62,368 bases of DNA from an uncultured Eubacteriales bacterium (GCA_902764915.1 CACWXY010000042.1:1-62368), one strand, 5' to 3'. Shown: positions 25,569 to 34,616, counted from the stretch's first letter. Notes: a model not told the origin generated them from the letters alone. Made by a program: numbers and translations.

Positions 25569-26654
25569 TTATGCCATGGGATACTGGGATTGCGCAGCCG
25601 TATCTTCCATGGCATGCAGGACCGCGTAAAAGGCAGGCTTACATGTCTTGTCCTCCGCAAACAGGAGCGGATAGGAGCCTTCCTTTCGGAAAGCGCGCAG
25701 CCAGGTATCGCCGTCTGTCAGACACCAGAAGGTAATGGCATCCAGCGGACAGCCTTCCCGGCGAAGCTGCAGACATGTACGGAAGAGCTCACGATAGGCG
25801 TCAGCCTGCCGGATGAGGGCATCTGGATCCGCTGTGGTACAGTGCAGATCCAGTTCCGTGATCTGTACATGCAGCCCCAGGGATGCGTAGGCCTGAGCCG
25901 CCTGTGCACAGGAGGGAATATCCAGCGCATGCATCTGCAGATGCCCCTGCATGCCCATGCCGTCCACAAGATGTTCTGCCTGCAGGCGCTGCAGAAGGCG
26001 GAGAACCGCTTTCTTCTTTTCGGGCCTGGCGGTATCATAGTCATTGTAGAACAGCTGCTGGCCCTCTGCCTGACAGGCGCGTGCCGCGCGGAAGGCTTCC
26101 GTCAGATAGTCCGGTCCGAAGATCTGATACCACAGGCTTTTGGTGCGGAAGGCATCGCAATGCCCCTGACCGGGGTCAATCGCTTCGTTGACCACATCCC
26201 AGGCATAGACAAGCCCAGGATAGTTCGTGTTTACATAATGCATGACAGCGGCAATGTAGTTTGTCAAGCGCTGCAGCATCTGATCCGGGGCAAGCAGCGG
26301 TGCGTCCTCCCTGTCGGACCAGTCCCTGGCAAAAAACCATCGCGGGGTCTGATTATGCCACACAAGCGTATGAAAGCGCATGGCGATGCCATGTTCGCGG
26401 GCAAAGTCCAGGAAGGGTATGGCCGGGGAGAAATCAAGCGCGGGCATGGTATCAGAGCCCTGCATAAGCGTCTTCTCACGGTGCAGAAGATGCTCCGGCT
26501 TCATATCGTTTTCGGCAGTCAGCGAAGAAAAATGCCGGGCTATGAGCATGGCTGCATCCGGATCCGAAAGATTTCTGCGGGAAACGGCGGCGCCGATACG
26601 GAAATAAGGGGCATAGGCAGCGGCGAGGGACGGGGCGAGCAGAGCGGATTGCAT
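25569..26654 (-). CDS. GH10 endo-1,4-beta-xylanase, intracellular type
   Basis: A 361-residue canonical family 10 xylanase: TAENDMKPEHL, HTLVWHNQTP, acid/base Glu in WDVVNEAID (about residue 150) and nucleophile Glu in VQITELDLH (about 255), ending TFWCLTDGDTWLR. There is no signal peptide, as in intracellular GH10 enzymes that trim short xylo-oligosaccharides after uptake. GGAAAGGAAG precedes the ATG. It is followed by a second, more divergent GH10 gene, and no sugar transporter is adjacent. Confidence 0.95.
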   Translation of the reverse strand: MQSALLAPSLAAAYAPYFRIGAAVSRRNLSDPDAAMLIARHFSSLTAENDMKPEHLLHREKTLMQGSDTMPALDFSPAIPFLDFAREHGIAMRFHTLVWHNQTPRWFFARDWSDREDAPLLAPDQMLQRLTNYIAAVMHYVNTNYPGLVYAWDVVNEAIDPGQGHCDAFRTKSLWYQIFGPDYLTEAFRAARACQAEGQQLFYNDYDTARPEKKKAVLRLLQRLQAEHLVDGMGMQGHLQMHALDIPSCAQAAQAYASLGLHVQITELDLHCTTADPDALIRQADAYRELFRTCLQLRREGCPLDAITFWCLTDGDTWLRAFRKEGSYPLLFAEDKTCKPAFYAVLHAMEDTAAQSQYPMA

Positions 26655-26743
26655 GGAGAACTTCCTTTCCCGACACCCATGGGGTATCGCAGAGATGATG
26701 TCTGCGGCGGATGATAGCAGAAAGCGGACGCCGCGGAAAGGGT

Positions 26744-26772
26744 GAATTGTGTATGCAGCGGGAATTGTGTAT
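26744..26772 (+). repeat. Direct repeat in the divergent promoter region
   Basis: GAATTGTGTAT occurs at 26744-26754 and 26762-26772, an 18-base period, between the GH10 and TPR genes. A regulator site or promoter duplication is possible. Confidence 0.4.
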
Positions 26773-26810
26773 CATGGCGCTGTATGGAATGCAGGGGAGG
26801 AATAGAGACA

Positions 26811-27608
26811 ATGCCGTCATGGATGGAGGAGCCGGACCATCAGGGCATGCAGCCGGTGCGGCCTGTACCGCAGCAGCGGATCGCGGAAAAGGTGGACGAG
26901 TGCATGCGCCGCGAGGATTATCCCGGCGTAGAGCGCGTGCTCCGCTACTGGCTTGCGGAGGCGGAAGCAGGTCATGACCTGCGCGGCGAGCTGATGATCC
27001 TCGGTGAAATGGTCGGACATTACCGAAAGACCGGAGAAAAGGAAAATGCGCATGCCTGCGCGGAAAAAGCGATCGCGTTGATTGACGCGCTTGGCTATCA
27101 GGATTCGCTGAGTGCGGCGACAGCCTATGTGAATATTGCTACGGCCTATCATGCATTTGGGGAGACGGAGGAGGCGCTGCCTCTGTTCCTGCGTGCCAAG
27201 GCCATCTATGAGAACAGTGCTGCTGTGTCACCTGTGCTGCTGGGGGGACTCTACAATAATCTCGGACTCTGCTATGCTGCCCTTTCCCGGTTTGAAGAAG
27301 CTGTCGGCTGCTATGACAGGGCACTGCAGGCCCTGCATACGGGTTCGGACAGTATCCTGGAGGAAGCGATCATATGGATGAACCGGGCCTGCAGCGTGGA
27401 GGGCAGGGACGGAGCAGAACGCGGGGAGACGGCGATCAATCAGTGTCTTGATCATGCGGAAGCGTGCCTGACATCCGATGCGGCGGTACAGGACGGATAC
27501 TATGCCTATGTATGCGAAAGATGCATTCCCACGTTCGAATATTACGGTTGTTTTCTCGTGGCTTCACAGCTGAAGGAAAGGGTGAGATCCATTCGTGAAA
27601 GGTCTTGA
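26811..27608 (+). CDS. Tetratricopeptide-repeat protein
   Basis: A soluble protein of 265 residues with TPR units from about residue 75: SAATAYVNIATAYHAFGETE, GLYNNLGLCYAALSRFEEAV and flanking helices. TPR arrays are protein-protein scaffolds; no catalytic motif is seen. ATG 26811 lies 10 bases after GGGGAGG. Its 3' end overlaps the DUF4037 gene by 14 bases. In many Clostridia a TPR protein and a DUF4037 protein sit side by side, so the pair probably works together, but the activity is unknown. Confidence 0.82.
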   Translation: MPSWMEEPDHQGMQPVRPVPQQRIAEKVDECMRREDYPGVERVLRYWLAEAEAGHDLRGELMILGEMVGHYRKTGEKENAHACAEKAIALIDALGYQDSLSAATAYVNIATAYHAFGETEEALPLFLRAKAIYENSAAVSPVLLGGLYNNLGLCYAALSRFEEAVGCYDRALQALHTGSDSILEEAIIWMNRACSVEGRDGAERGETAINQCLDHAEACLTSDAAVQDGYYAYVCERCIPTFEYYGCFLVASQLKERVRSIRERS

Positions 27609-28536
27609 TCTGGCAAGAGCATATTTCGAAGCATTCGGCATGCCGATGCTGAAGGAGCAGTTCCCACATCTGCTCCCGCTCCTGGCAGCCGGTCTGACGG
27701 GAAGCGGGTCGGAGTGCTTCGGGTATGACGACGAGGTTTCGCAGGACCATGATTTTGCGCCGGGATTCTGTCTGTTTCTTCCCGGAGAGGAGACTGTCAG
27801 CCGTCAGGAAGCGTTCCGTCTGGAACGCGCTTACAGCCGGCTTCCCAGGGAATACATGGGTTTTACCCGCAGCCTGATGCAGCCGGTGGGCGGTCCGCGG
27901 CATGGCGTGCTCCGCAGCAGTGACTTCTTTCGTGAAAAGACCGGTGCCGAGGACGGCATCCTGACAGTGGGCCAGTGGCTTACGACACCGGATCCGGTGT
28001 TCGCGGAGGCGACCAACGGTGCGATATTCTATGACGGGCCGGGAGATGTCACGCGCATCCGCCAGGGTCTTGCTTCTTATCCGGAGGATATACGCAGGAA
28101 AAAACTGGCAGCGCATCTTCTTCTGATGGCACAGTCAGGCCCGTATAATTATGTCCGATGTCTGCGTCATGGGGAGACAGGCGGGGCACAGCTGGCAGTG
28201 ACGGAGTTTGTCCGGCATGGCATGCAGACCGTTTTTCTCCTCAATCGCGTCTATATGCCCTACTATAAGTGGGCTTTTCGTGCGATGCGGTCGCTTCCGC
28301 GACTGTCTCTGCTGGCGGAAGTCATGGAATATCTACTGACAACCGGGAACGATCCGGACATGGCAGAGGAAAAACGAGCGGTTATGGACGGCATTGCGGA
28401 GGACGTGATTGCGGAGCTCCAGCGCCAGGCACTGACAAAAGCCGGCTGCGATGACCTGGAAAAGCATGCCTATTCCGTACAGGACGGCATTACGGACGGG
28501 GATATCCGTAACCTGCACATCATGGAAGGCGCCTGA
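27595..28536 (+). CDS. DUF4037 nucleotidyltransferase-like protein
   Basis: A 313-residue protein starting with GTG 27595. The N-terminal GSGSECFGYDDEVSQDHDF resembles the GS-x-D-x-D active site of the polymerase-beta nucleotidyltransferase fold. The C-terminal half (RRKKLAAHLLLMAQSGPYNY, then FRAMRSLPRLS) is helical and matches the DUF4037 family. The reaction is not known; nucleotide transfer to a protein or small molecule is a fold-based guess. It overlaps the TPR gene upstream and lies 17 bases before nrdG. Confidence 0.82.
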   Translation: MKGLDLARAYFEAFGMPMLKEQFPHLLPLLAAGLTGSGSECFGYDDEVSQDHDFAPGFCLFLPGEETVSRQEAFRLERAYSRLPREYMGFTRSLMQPVGGPRHGVLRSSDFFREKTGAEDGILTVGQWLTTPDPVFAEATNGAIFYDGPGDVTRIRQGLASYPEDIRRKKLAAHLLLMAQSGPYNYVRCLRHGETGGAQLAVTEFVRHGMQTVFLLNRVYMPYYKWAFRAMRSLPRLSLLAEVMEYLLTTGNDPDMAEEKRAVMDGIAEDVIAELQRQALTKAGCDDLEKHAYSVQDGITDGDIRNLHIMEGA

Positions 28537-28553
28537 GGGGAGAGAAAAAAACA

Positions 28554-29249
28554 ATGAAGATTTATGGACTGCAGAAAATGACACTGCTTGATTATCCCGG
28601 GCATGTGGCATGCACGGTATTCCTGGGCGGGTGCGATTTCCGGTGCCCTTACTGCCATAATTACGAACTGGTGGATGGTTCCGTTCCGCCGGTTATGGAC
28701 GAGACAGAACTGTTATCCTTTCTGGATACGCGGAAGGGCCGGCTCGACGGGGTAGCGATCACGGGAGGCGAGCCCTGCCTGCACAGGGAACTGCCTGGTT
28801 TCCTGCGCCGTATCCGGGAGAAAGGGTTTGCGGTAAAGCTGGATACCAACGGTGCGCATCCGGAGATCCTGCGCGAGGTTCTGGAGGCGCAGCTGGCCGA
28901 CTATGTGGCTATGGATATCAAGAACTGCCAGGAAAAATATGCGCTGACCGTGGGCCGTGACGCTGTGGATCTGAATGCAGTACAGGCAAGTCTGGATCTT
29001 CTTCGAAGCGGACAGACCGATTATGAGCTGCGCACGACTGTTGTGGCGGAACTGCATACCCGCGAGGATGTGGAAAAGATCGGCATATGGATTGCAGGCA
29101 CCCGGCGCTATTACCTGCAGGCGTTCACGGACCGTGATACGGTTCCTTTTGGCGGACTGCATGCGCCGGATCCGGAAACCATGCAGGAGTATGCCGCTGT
29201 CATGCGCGCTTTTGTCCCTCAGACTGAGATCCGGGGCATGGATATGTGA
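28554..29249 (+). CDS. nrdG: Anaerobic ribonucleotide reductase-activating radical SAM protein
   Basis: A 231-residue radical SAM enzyme of the NrdG/PflA class with the cluster motif CDFRCPYCHN near residue 26 and the SAM-binding AITGGEPCL. N-terminal MKIYGLQKMTLLDYPGHVA is typical of NrdG-like activases. It would reduce S-adenosylmethionine to create the glycyl radical on NrdD, encoded 243 bases downstream. A terminator-like hairpin and a separate regulated leader lie between the two, so nrdG is read with the TPR/DUF4037 genes while nrdD has its own promoter. Confidence 0.88.
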   Translation: MKIYGLQKMTLLDYPGHVACTVFLGGCDFRCPYCHNYELVDGSVPPVMDETELLSFLDTRKGRLDGVAITGGEPCLHRELPGFLRRIREKGFAVKLDTNGAHPEILREVLEAQLADYVAMDIKNCQEKYALTVGRDAVDLNAVQASLDLLRSGQTDYELRTTVVAELHTREDVEKIGIWIAGTRRYYLQAFTDRDTVPFGGLHAPDPETMQEYAAVMRAFVPQTEIRGMDM

Positions 29250-29261
29250 AGCAAAACGATA

Positions 29262-29300
29262 AAACCGCCTGTGTCTTTAGCGGAAAGGTACAGGCGGTTT
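29262..29300 (+). terminator. Hairpin after nrdG
   Basis: AAACCGCCTGT (29262-29272) pairs with ACAGGCGGTTT (29290-29300) across a 17-base loop; the T-tail is short, so termination may be partial. Confidence 0.6.
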
Positions 29301-29380
29301 CATTACGCAGAGGCTAGGGATGGGGCATGAAAAAGGCAATACAGCATTTTGCGTCTTCTATGTCCCATAAAAATGAAAAA

Positions 29381-29446
29381 TACAAGATATTGACACTGTA
29401 TGCCGCATGTGGTACTGTTTATCGCGTTCCGGCACTGTATGCCGCA
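29381..29446 (+). promoter_or_regulatory. nrdD leader: NrdR-box-like site and 14-bp direct repeats
   Basis: Read on the minus strand, 29381-29395 is CAATATCTTGTA, close to half of the NrdR consensus. CACTGTATGCCGCA is repeated exactly at 29394-29407 and 29433-29446, 39 bases apart, with TACTGTTTATCGCG between. This arrangement upstream of a ribonucleotide reductase suggests repressor sites. Identification as NrdR boxes is tentative. Confidence 0.4.
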
Positions 29447-29492
29447 CCTAAAATGAGAGAAAAAAATCAATCCGTGGGAAGGGGATTTTTTT

Positions 29493-31943
29493 ATGTATGA
29501 GGTTGTCAAACGGGATGGACAGCATGTGGATTTTTCCATCCATAAAATAACATCAGCAATCACCAAGGCATTTGACGCCAGTCACCGTCAGTATCATCCC
29601 AGCGTCATTGAGCTGATTGCCCTGCATGTGACCTCCGACTTTGAGAGTAAGGTACACGATGGAAAGATTACCGTGGAAGACATCCAGGACAGCGTGGAAA
29701 AGGTGCTGTCCGAGTCAGGGTACGCGGATGTGGCCAAGGCCTACATTCTTTACCGCAAGCAGCGTGAAAAGGTACGCAATATCAATTCCACGCTTCTCAA
29801 TTACAAGGACCTGGTAGACAATTATCTGCAGATCAATAATTGGCGCGTGAAGGAAAACTCCACTGTCACCTACTCGGTCGGCGGACTGATTCTCTCCAAT
29901 TCCGGGGCGATCACTGCCAACTACTGGCTCAGCGAAGTGTATGATGAGGAAGTAGCGGAAGCCCATCGGTCTGCTGCCATTCATCTGCATGACCTTTCCA
30001 TGCTCACCGGCTACTGCGCGGGCTGGAGTCTGAAGCAGCTGATTCAGGAAGGTCTGGGCGGCGTGCCGGGCAAGATTACTTCTTCTCCGGCCAGCCATCT
30101 CTCCACGCTGTGCAATCAGATGGTGAACTTTCTGGGTATCATGCAGAATGAATGGGCCGGCGCGCAGGCATTTTCTTCCTTTGACACCTATCTGGCACCG
30201 TTTGTCAAGGTGGATAATCTCTCCCAGAAGGAAGTCAAGCAGTGCGTGCAGTCCTTCATCTATGGCGTGAATACCCCCAGCCGCTGGGGCACACAGGCAC
30301 CGTTCTCCAACGTTACGCTGGACTGGGTCGTCCCCAATGACCTGAAAAACCTGCCGGCCATTGTGGGCGGGAAGGAAATGGACTTTACCTACGGTGACTG
30401 CCAGAAGGAAATGGATATGGTGAACAAGGCGTTCATCGAGATCATGATCGGTGGTGACGCCAACGGCCGCGGGTTCCAGTACCCGATTCCCACCTATTCC
30501 ATTACCCGGGATTTCGACTGGTCTGAGACGGAGAACAATAAGCTGCTCTTTGAAATGACAGCCAAGTATGGCACGCCCTATTTCTCCAATTACATCAATT
30601 CCGACATGGAACCCAGTGATGTGCGTTCCATGTGCTGCCGGCTGCGCCTGGACCTTCGTGAACTGCGCAAGAAGAGCGGCGGCTTCTTCGGCTCCGGTGA
30701 GTCTACGGGTTCCATTGGCGTGGTTACCATTAACATGCCGCGCATTGCCTATCTGGCACTGGACGAGAAGGACTTCTATCGTCGTCTGGATGCGCTGATG
30801 GACATTGCCGCGCGTTCCCTGAAAACCAAGCGTACAGTAATTACCAAGCTTCTGGATATGGGACTGTATCCCTATACCAAGCGGTATCTGGGCAATTTCA
30901 ACAATCATTTCTCCACAATCGGCTTGATCGGCATGAACGAGGCCTGCCTCAATGCACGCTGGCTGAGGGAGGATCTTACCCATCCTGAGGCACAGAAGTT
31001 TACGCAGGACGTGCTCAATCATATGCGGGAACGTCTGAGCGATTATCAGGAAGAATACGGCGACCTGTACAATCTGGAAGCCACACCGGCTGAGTCCACC
31101 ACATATCGCTTTGCCAAGCATGACAAGGCGGAGTTCCCGGACATTATTACAGCGAATATGAACGGAACCCCGTATTACACGAATTCGTCACATCTGCCGG
31201 TCGGGTTTACGGAGGATGTGTTCTCCGCGCTGGATATTCAGGATGATCTGCAGACCCTGTATACTTCCGGTACCGTATTCCACGCCTTCCTCGGCGAGAA
31301 GCTTCCGGACTGGAAAGCAGCGGCTACGCTTGTGCGCAAGATCGCCGAGAACTATAAGCTCCCGTACTATACCATTTCTCCTACCTACTCCGTATGCAGA
31401 GACCATGGCTATCTTACCGGAGAACAGTACAAGTGCCCTGTGTGCGGCCAGAAGACAGAAGTCTACAGCCGCATCACCGGATACTATCGCCCGGTGCAGA
31501 ACTGGAACGATGGCAAGGTACAGGAATTCAAGGACCGCAAAGTCTACAATATCGGCCAGTCCCATCTGACGCATGCGGGTCCGCGTCCGGCCTTTGATGA
31601 GGCGGCTATGGAGGCAGCCATGGAACCTGGCTGCTGTGCGCCTGTGGAACCGGTCATGCAGTCTGACGAAGCGCCTGTGCAGGAGACGGTTCGGACGGCA
31701 CCGGAAAGCGGAAGGATTCTTCTCTTTAAGACACCCACGTGTCCCAACTGCAAAGCTGCCATGGCACTGCTGGATCGGGCTGGCATCGGATATGAAGCAC
31801 TGGATGCGAACCAGGAGAAGGAAATGGTGGAGCGCTTCGGCGTGAAGCAGGCCCCGACACTGGTGCTTGTACAGGATACGGAATATCAGAAGTACCGCGG
31901 GGTTTCCGAGATCAAGGGATGGCTGATGCATCACAGCGCGTAA
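29493..31943 (+). CDS. nrdD: Class III anaerobic ribonucleoside-triphosphate reductase with fused redoxin
   Basis: An 816-residue glycyl-radical enzyme. An N-terminal ATP-cone (MYEVVKRDGQHVDFSIHKI) senses nucleotides. The large barrel follows, with the C-terminal zinc/glycyl region YKCPVCGQKTEVYSRITGYY, in which the Gly of RITGYY is the radical site. Beyond this ordinary end come about 60 linker residues and a glutaredoxin/thioredoxin-like domain: ILLFKTPTCPNCKAAMALL with a CPNC active site, then VKQAPTLVLV (cis-Pro). The fused domain is likely the enzyme's own electron donor, re-reduced by the adjacent thioredoxin reductase, rather than the formate used by E. coli NrdD. Confidence 0.93.
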   Translation: MYEVVKRDGQHVDFSIHKITSAITKAFDASHRQYHPSVIELIALHVTSDFESKVHDGKITVEDIQDSVEKVLSESGYADVAKAYILYRKQREKVRNINSTLLNYKDLVDNYLQINNWRVKENSTVTYSVGGLILSNSGAITANYWLSEVYDEEVAEAHRSAAIHLHDLSMLTGYCAGWSLKQLIQEGLGGVPGKITSSPASHLSTLCNQMVNFLGIMQNEWAGAQAFSSFDTYLAPFVKVDNLSQKEVKQCVQSFIYGVNTPSRWGTQAPFSNVTLDWVVPNDLKNLPAIVGGKEMDFTYGDCQKEMDMVNKAFIEIMIGGDANGRGFQYPIPTYSITRDFDWSETENNKLLFEMTAKYGTPYFSNYINSDMEPSDVRSMCCRLRLDLRELRKKSGGFFGSGESTGSIGVVTINMPRIAYLALDEKDFYRRLDALMDIAARSLKTKRTVITKLLDMGLYPYTKRYLGNFNNHFSTIGLIGMNEACLNARWLREDLTHPEAQKFTQDVLNHMRERLSDYQEEYGDLYNLEATPAESTTYRFAKHDKAEFPDIITANMNGTPYYTNSSHLPVGFTEDVFSALDIQDDLQTLYTSGTVFHAFLGEKLPDWKAAATLVRKIAENYKLPYYTISPTYSVCRDHGYLTGEQYKCPVCGQKTEVYSRITGYYRPVQNWNDGKVQEFKDRKVYNIGQSHLTHAGPRPAFDEAAMEAAMEPGCCAPVEPVMQSDEAPVQETVRTAPESGRILLFKTPTCPNCKAAMALLDRAGIGYEALDANQEKEMVERFGVKQAPTLVLVQDTEYQKYRGVSEIKGWLMHHSA

Positions 31944-31976
31944 GGTACGCGGCTGTATAAAGAACGGAGGAACCAG

Positions 31977-32891
31977 ATGTACGATGTGATTGTGATCGGC
32001 GGCGGGCCAGCCGGTATGACAGCGGCGCTCTATACCCAGCGCAATGGAAAGCAGGCACTGGTTATTGAAAAGAACGGCTTTGGCGGTCAGATCACACACT
32101 CCCCGAAGGTGGAAAACTATCCGGGCTTTGCACAGATCAGCGGAAATGCCTGGGCGGATCAGACACTGGAGCAGATCCTGGCCCAGGGCGCAGAGATTGA
32201 GTTTGAGACCGTGCAGGCGGTTGTGCCAGAGCAGGACCACTTCGTTGTGACGACGGAAGAAGGCAGCCGCTGGGAGAGCCGCACTGTGGTGCTGGCTACC
32301 GGCGTACGGCACCGCAGCCTGGGGCTTCCCGGTGAGGAAGACCTGGTTGGGGAGGGGATTTCCTACTGTGCGGTATGCGACGGGGATTTTTACACGGGCA
32401 GGGATGTATGTGTGGTTGGCGGCGGCAACTCGGCACTGCAGGAAGCACTGCTACTGTCTGAAAAATGCAGACAGGTGACAGTTCTGCAGGACCTGGATGC
32501 CTGCACCGGGGAACCCAGACTGCAGGAAGTGCTGTTCCGGCGTGGGAATGTACGTCTGCTGACCGGTGTCCATGTCACAGCGCTGCGTGAAAAGGAAGGC
32601 GCGCTGACGGGCGTTTGTGTACAGAGCAAGGACGGCAGCCGGCAGGAGCTGGCGTGCGACGGCCTTTTCGTAGCCATTGGACTGATTCCGGAGAATGACA
32701 GCTTCGCCTCCCTGGCGGAACTGAATGCCTATGGCTACTTTGCCAGTGATGAGCGCTGCCTGACTCGTACACCGGGCGTCTTTGTGGCAGGCGACTGCCG
32801 CGAAAAGGGCGTGCGTCAGCTGACGACCGCCGTTGCCGATGGCGCTACTGCTGCGCTGGCAGCATGCCGGTATATCAGTGAAAAAGCATAA
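31977..32891 (+). CDS. trxB: Thioredoxin reductase
   Basis: A 304-residue low-molecular-weight thioredoxin reductase. FAD binding is shown by VIVIGGGPAGMTAALYTQR, the redox pair by CAVCDG (about residue 130, usual form CATCDG), NADPH binding by VVGGGNSALQEAL, and the C-terminal FAD site by VFVAGDCREKGVRQLTTAV. It follows nrdD by 33 bases with its own GGAGG, so it is cotranscribed and placed to reduce the redoxin domain fused to NrdD. It ends at a strong terminator. Confidence 0.93.
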   Translation: MYDVIVIGGGPAGMTAALYTQRNGKQALVIEKNGFGGQITHSPKVENYPGFAQISGNAWADQTLEQILAQGAEIEFETVQAVVPEQDHFVVTTEEGSRWESRTVVLATGVRHRSLGLPGEEDLVGEGISYCAVCDGDFYTGRDVCVVGGGNSALQEALLLSEKCRQVTVLQDLDACTGEPRLQEVLFRRGNVRLLTGVHVTALREKEGALTGVCVQSKDGSRQELACDGLFVAIGLIPENDSFASLAELNAYGYFASDERCLTRTPGVFVAGDCREKGVRQLTTAVADGATAALAACRYISEKA

Positions 32892-32900
32892 GAAGTGAAA

Positions 32901-32941
32901 GAGCGGGGCATGGTTCAAATACGCCATGCTCCCGTTTTTTT
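32901..32941 (+). terminator. Rho-independent terminator of the nrdD-trxB unit
   Basis: GGGGCATGG pairs with CCATGCTCC across a 10-base loop, followed by a run of seven T's. Confidence 0.88.
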
Positions 32942-32954
32942 ATGTCTGTCCGGG

Positions 32955-33070
32955 TATAGTAAAGGAAAGCGATTTGCATTTTCTGCAGATTGCTGGATCC
33001 GAAAGGCCAACTGTATTATGCAGTCTTGATGTGATTATATCCGTCTGCGACCGGTAACATTGTAATGCGG
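32955..33070 (+). pseudogene. RhuM-like gene, 5' fragment left of the insertion
   Basis: The frame reads SDLHFLQIAGSERP, then SLDVIISV, directly comparable to the NVQFLQIA ... YSLDVIISVGYRV region of RhuM-family proteins (virulence RhuM/Fic-associated family). No start is present: the sequence before it runs into the trxB terminator. After SV the frame shifts (GYRV-like text appears in another frame) and meets a TAA. The fragment ends at the IS21 left end and resumes at 36150. Confidence 0.65.
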
Positions 33071-33077
33071 TGTTAGG

Positions 33078-33168
33078 GCCGGGAAGAAAGGGCCAATCAG
33101 AGCCGGACAGAAAGGGCCAATATGAGCCGGATAGAAAGGGCCAAACCTAGCCGGACAAAAAGGGCCAA
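33078..33168 (+). repeat. IS21 left-end transposase-binding repeats
   Basis: Four copies of GCCGGNNANAAAGGGCCAA start at 33078, 33102, 33126 and 33150, each exactly 24 bases apart. This is close to two helical turns, so the sites face the same side of the DNA. Confidence 0.9.
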
Positions 33169-33296
33169 CGAAGAATTCAGAACTCTCAGCAATCAAATTG
33201 ATCAGCTGGGAGTGTTTTTGTGTGGAAAATCACTACTCAGAAAGCAGACCATGCTCTATACTCGGATAGCAGCCAACACACCAAGAAAGGAGAAGC

Positions 33297-34616
33297 ATGA
33301 GTGAGAATCTGAGTAGTGATTCCTTAGACATCTTATCACAGGTTTTGGATGAAATGAAACAGGAAAAAGGTAGTTCATTCATATTAAGACAGGTTAATCT
33401 TTCAGAACTTGAGCGTAGAACTGGGATTTCACGCAAGAAGTTGCGCAATCTGAGGAAAAATGATTTTAAAGAAAAGCCGCACGGTCTTCGGGGGAAAAAG
33501 AAAGAACGTACGGTGCTTACTGGATACACGGGCGTTGTGGACGATCTGTTGCACAAAGGGGTATATAATTCTGAAGTAATTCTGGAACGAATCAAGGAAG
33601 TAGGGTACCAGGGCGGTCTATCGCAGGTAAAAGAATATATGAAATCTCATAAGAATCTGCTGCCGGCCAAACGTCAGATCGTTAGTCCGCAGGGGAATCG
33701 GGGTCGCCGGTATTCTACTGGCCCCGGAGAATCCTACCAGATGGACTGGGGCTTTGTGAATGTCGAGTACGATAACAGCATAGAGGCAGAAGTATCGTGC
33801 TTTGCAAAAATCTGCCATCACTGCGGAGAGCGCTATATTGAATTCTTTCCAAATGCCCGGCAGGAAAATCTGTTCATTGGCATGATCCATGCTTTCACCT
33901 ACATGGGTGTGCCGCAGCGAATCCTTACCGACAACATGAAAAGTGTGGTGATTCGGCGGAACGAAGATGGAAAGCCGGTCTGGCAGAAGGATTATGCAGA
34001 ATTCATGAACACCATTGGATTTGAGACGACGTTGTGCAAACCCCGGCATCCTTTTACAAAAGGGGCAGTGGAACGGCTCGTTCGGTTCGTAAAAGAGAAT
34101 TTTGTCGCAGGCAGAACGTTCCATGATCTGAGTGATCTCAATGCACAGGCGCTTGAATGGTGTAACAAACAGAACAGTATCTACCACAAAGCAGTGAATT
34201 GTATTCCGCAAAATAAACATACGGAGTATTGTTGCAGCGTTGCACAGGAGCTTCCCAGGACGGTTGAAGTCGCAAAGTATCTCTGCCCGCCACGTCAGAT
34301 CTCCTTCGACGGCTTCGTGAATTATGAGGGGCGACGCTTCGGAGTACCCTACTGGTATGAGGAGCACAGCTGCCGGGTAAAACGTGACCAGGGATCCATC
34401 TATATCTGGGACATGGAATTGACCAGGGTTCTTGCAACGCATCCCGTTACCTGGAGTCGGGAAGACAGTTTCTGCAAAGACCAGTATCTGGAAAAGCAGC
34501 CGAAAGAGCTGCCAAGTGTTCCGGTAAAGAGTGTGATTCAGAGGGTGGAGTCGCCAAAGAGGTTGAGCGGATTCGCTAAATTCAATTTTGACATGGAGGA
34601 AACGGGCATTGAATGA
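33297..34616 (+). CDS. istA: IS21 transposase IstA
   Basis: A 439-residue transposase starting at ATG 33297 behind AAAGGAG. An N-terminal helix-turn-helix (LSELERRTGISRKKLRNLRK) reads the terminal repeats. The RNase-H-like core carries the DDE triad in YQMDWGF (about 150), ILTDNMK (about 215) and KGAVERLVRF (about 260). The C-terminal beta-rich domain begins near FVNYEGRRFGVP. It cuts and joins the element's ends with help from IstB. Its last codons overlap the start of istB by eight bases, the usual IS21 arrangement for coupled translation. Confidence 0.95.
   Translation: MSENLSSDSLDILSQVLDEMKQEKGSSFILRQVNLSELERRTGISRKKLRNLRKNDFKEKPHGLRGKKKERTVLTGYTGVVDDLLHKGVYNSEVILERIKEVGYQGGLSQVKEYMKSHKNLLPAKRQIVSPQGNRGRRYSTGPGESYQMDWGFVNVEYDNSIEAEVSCFAKICHHCGERYIEFFPNARQENLFIGMIHAFTYMGVPQRILTDNMKSVVIRRNEDGKPVWQKDYAEFMNTIGFETTLCKPRHPFTKGAVERLVRFVKENFVAGRTFHDLSDLNAQALEWCNKQNSIYHKAVNCIPQNKHTEYCCSVAQELPRTVEVAKYLCPPRQISFDGFVNYEGRRFGVPYWYEEHSCRVKRDQGSIYIWDMELTRVLATHPVTWSREDSFCKDQYLEKQPKELPSVPVKSVIQRVESPKRLSGFAKFNFDMEETGIE

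Noticed and set aside
33078..33168. A short CRISPR array
   Set aside because: The repeats have 5-base gaps at a fixed 24-base period, lie at an IS21 tip, and recur inverted at the other end; no cas genes are present.
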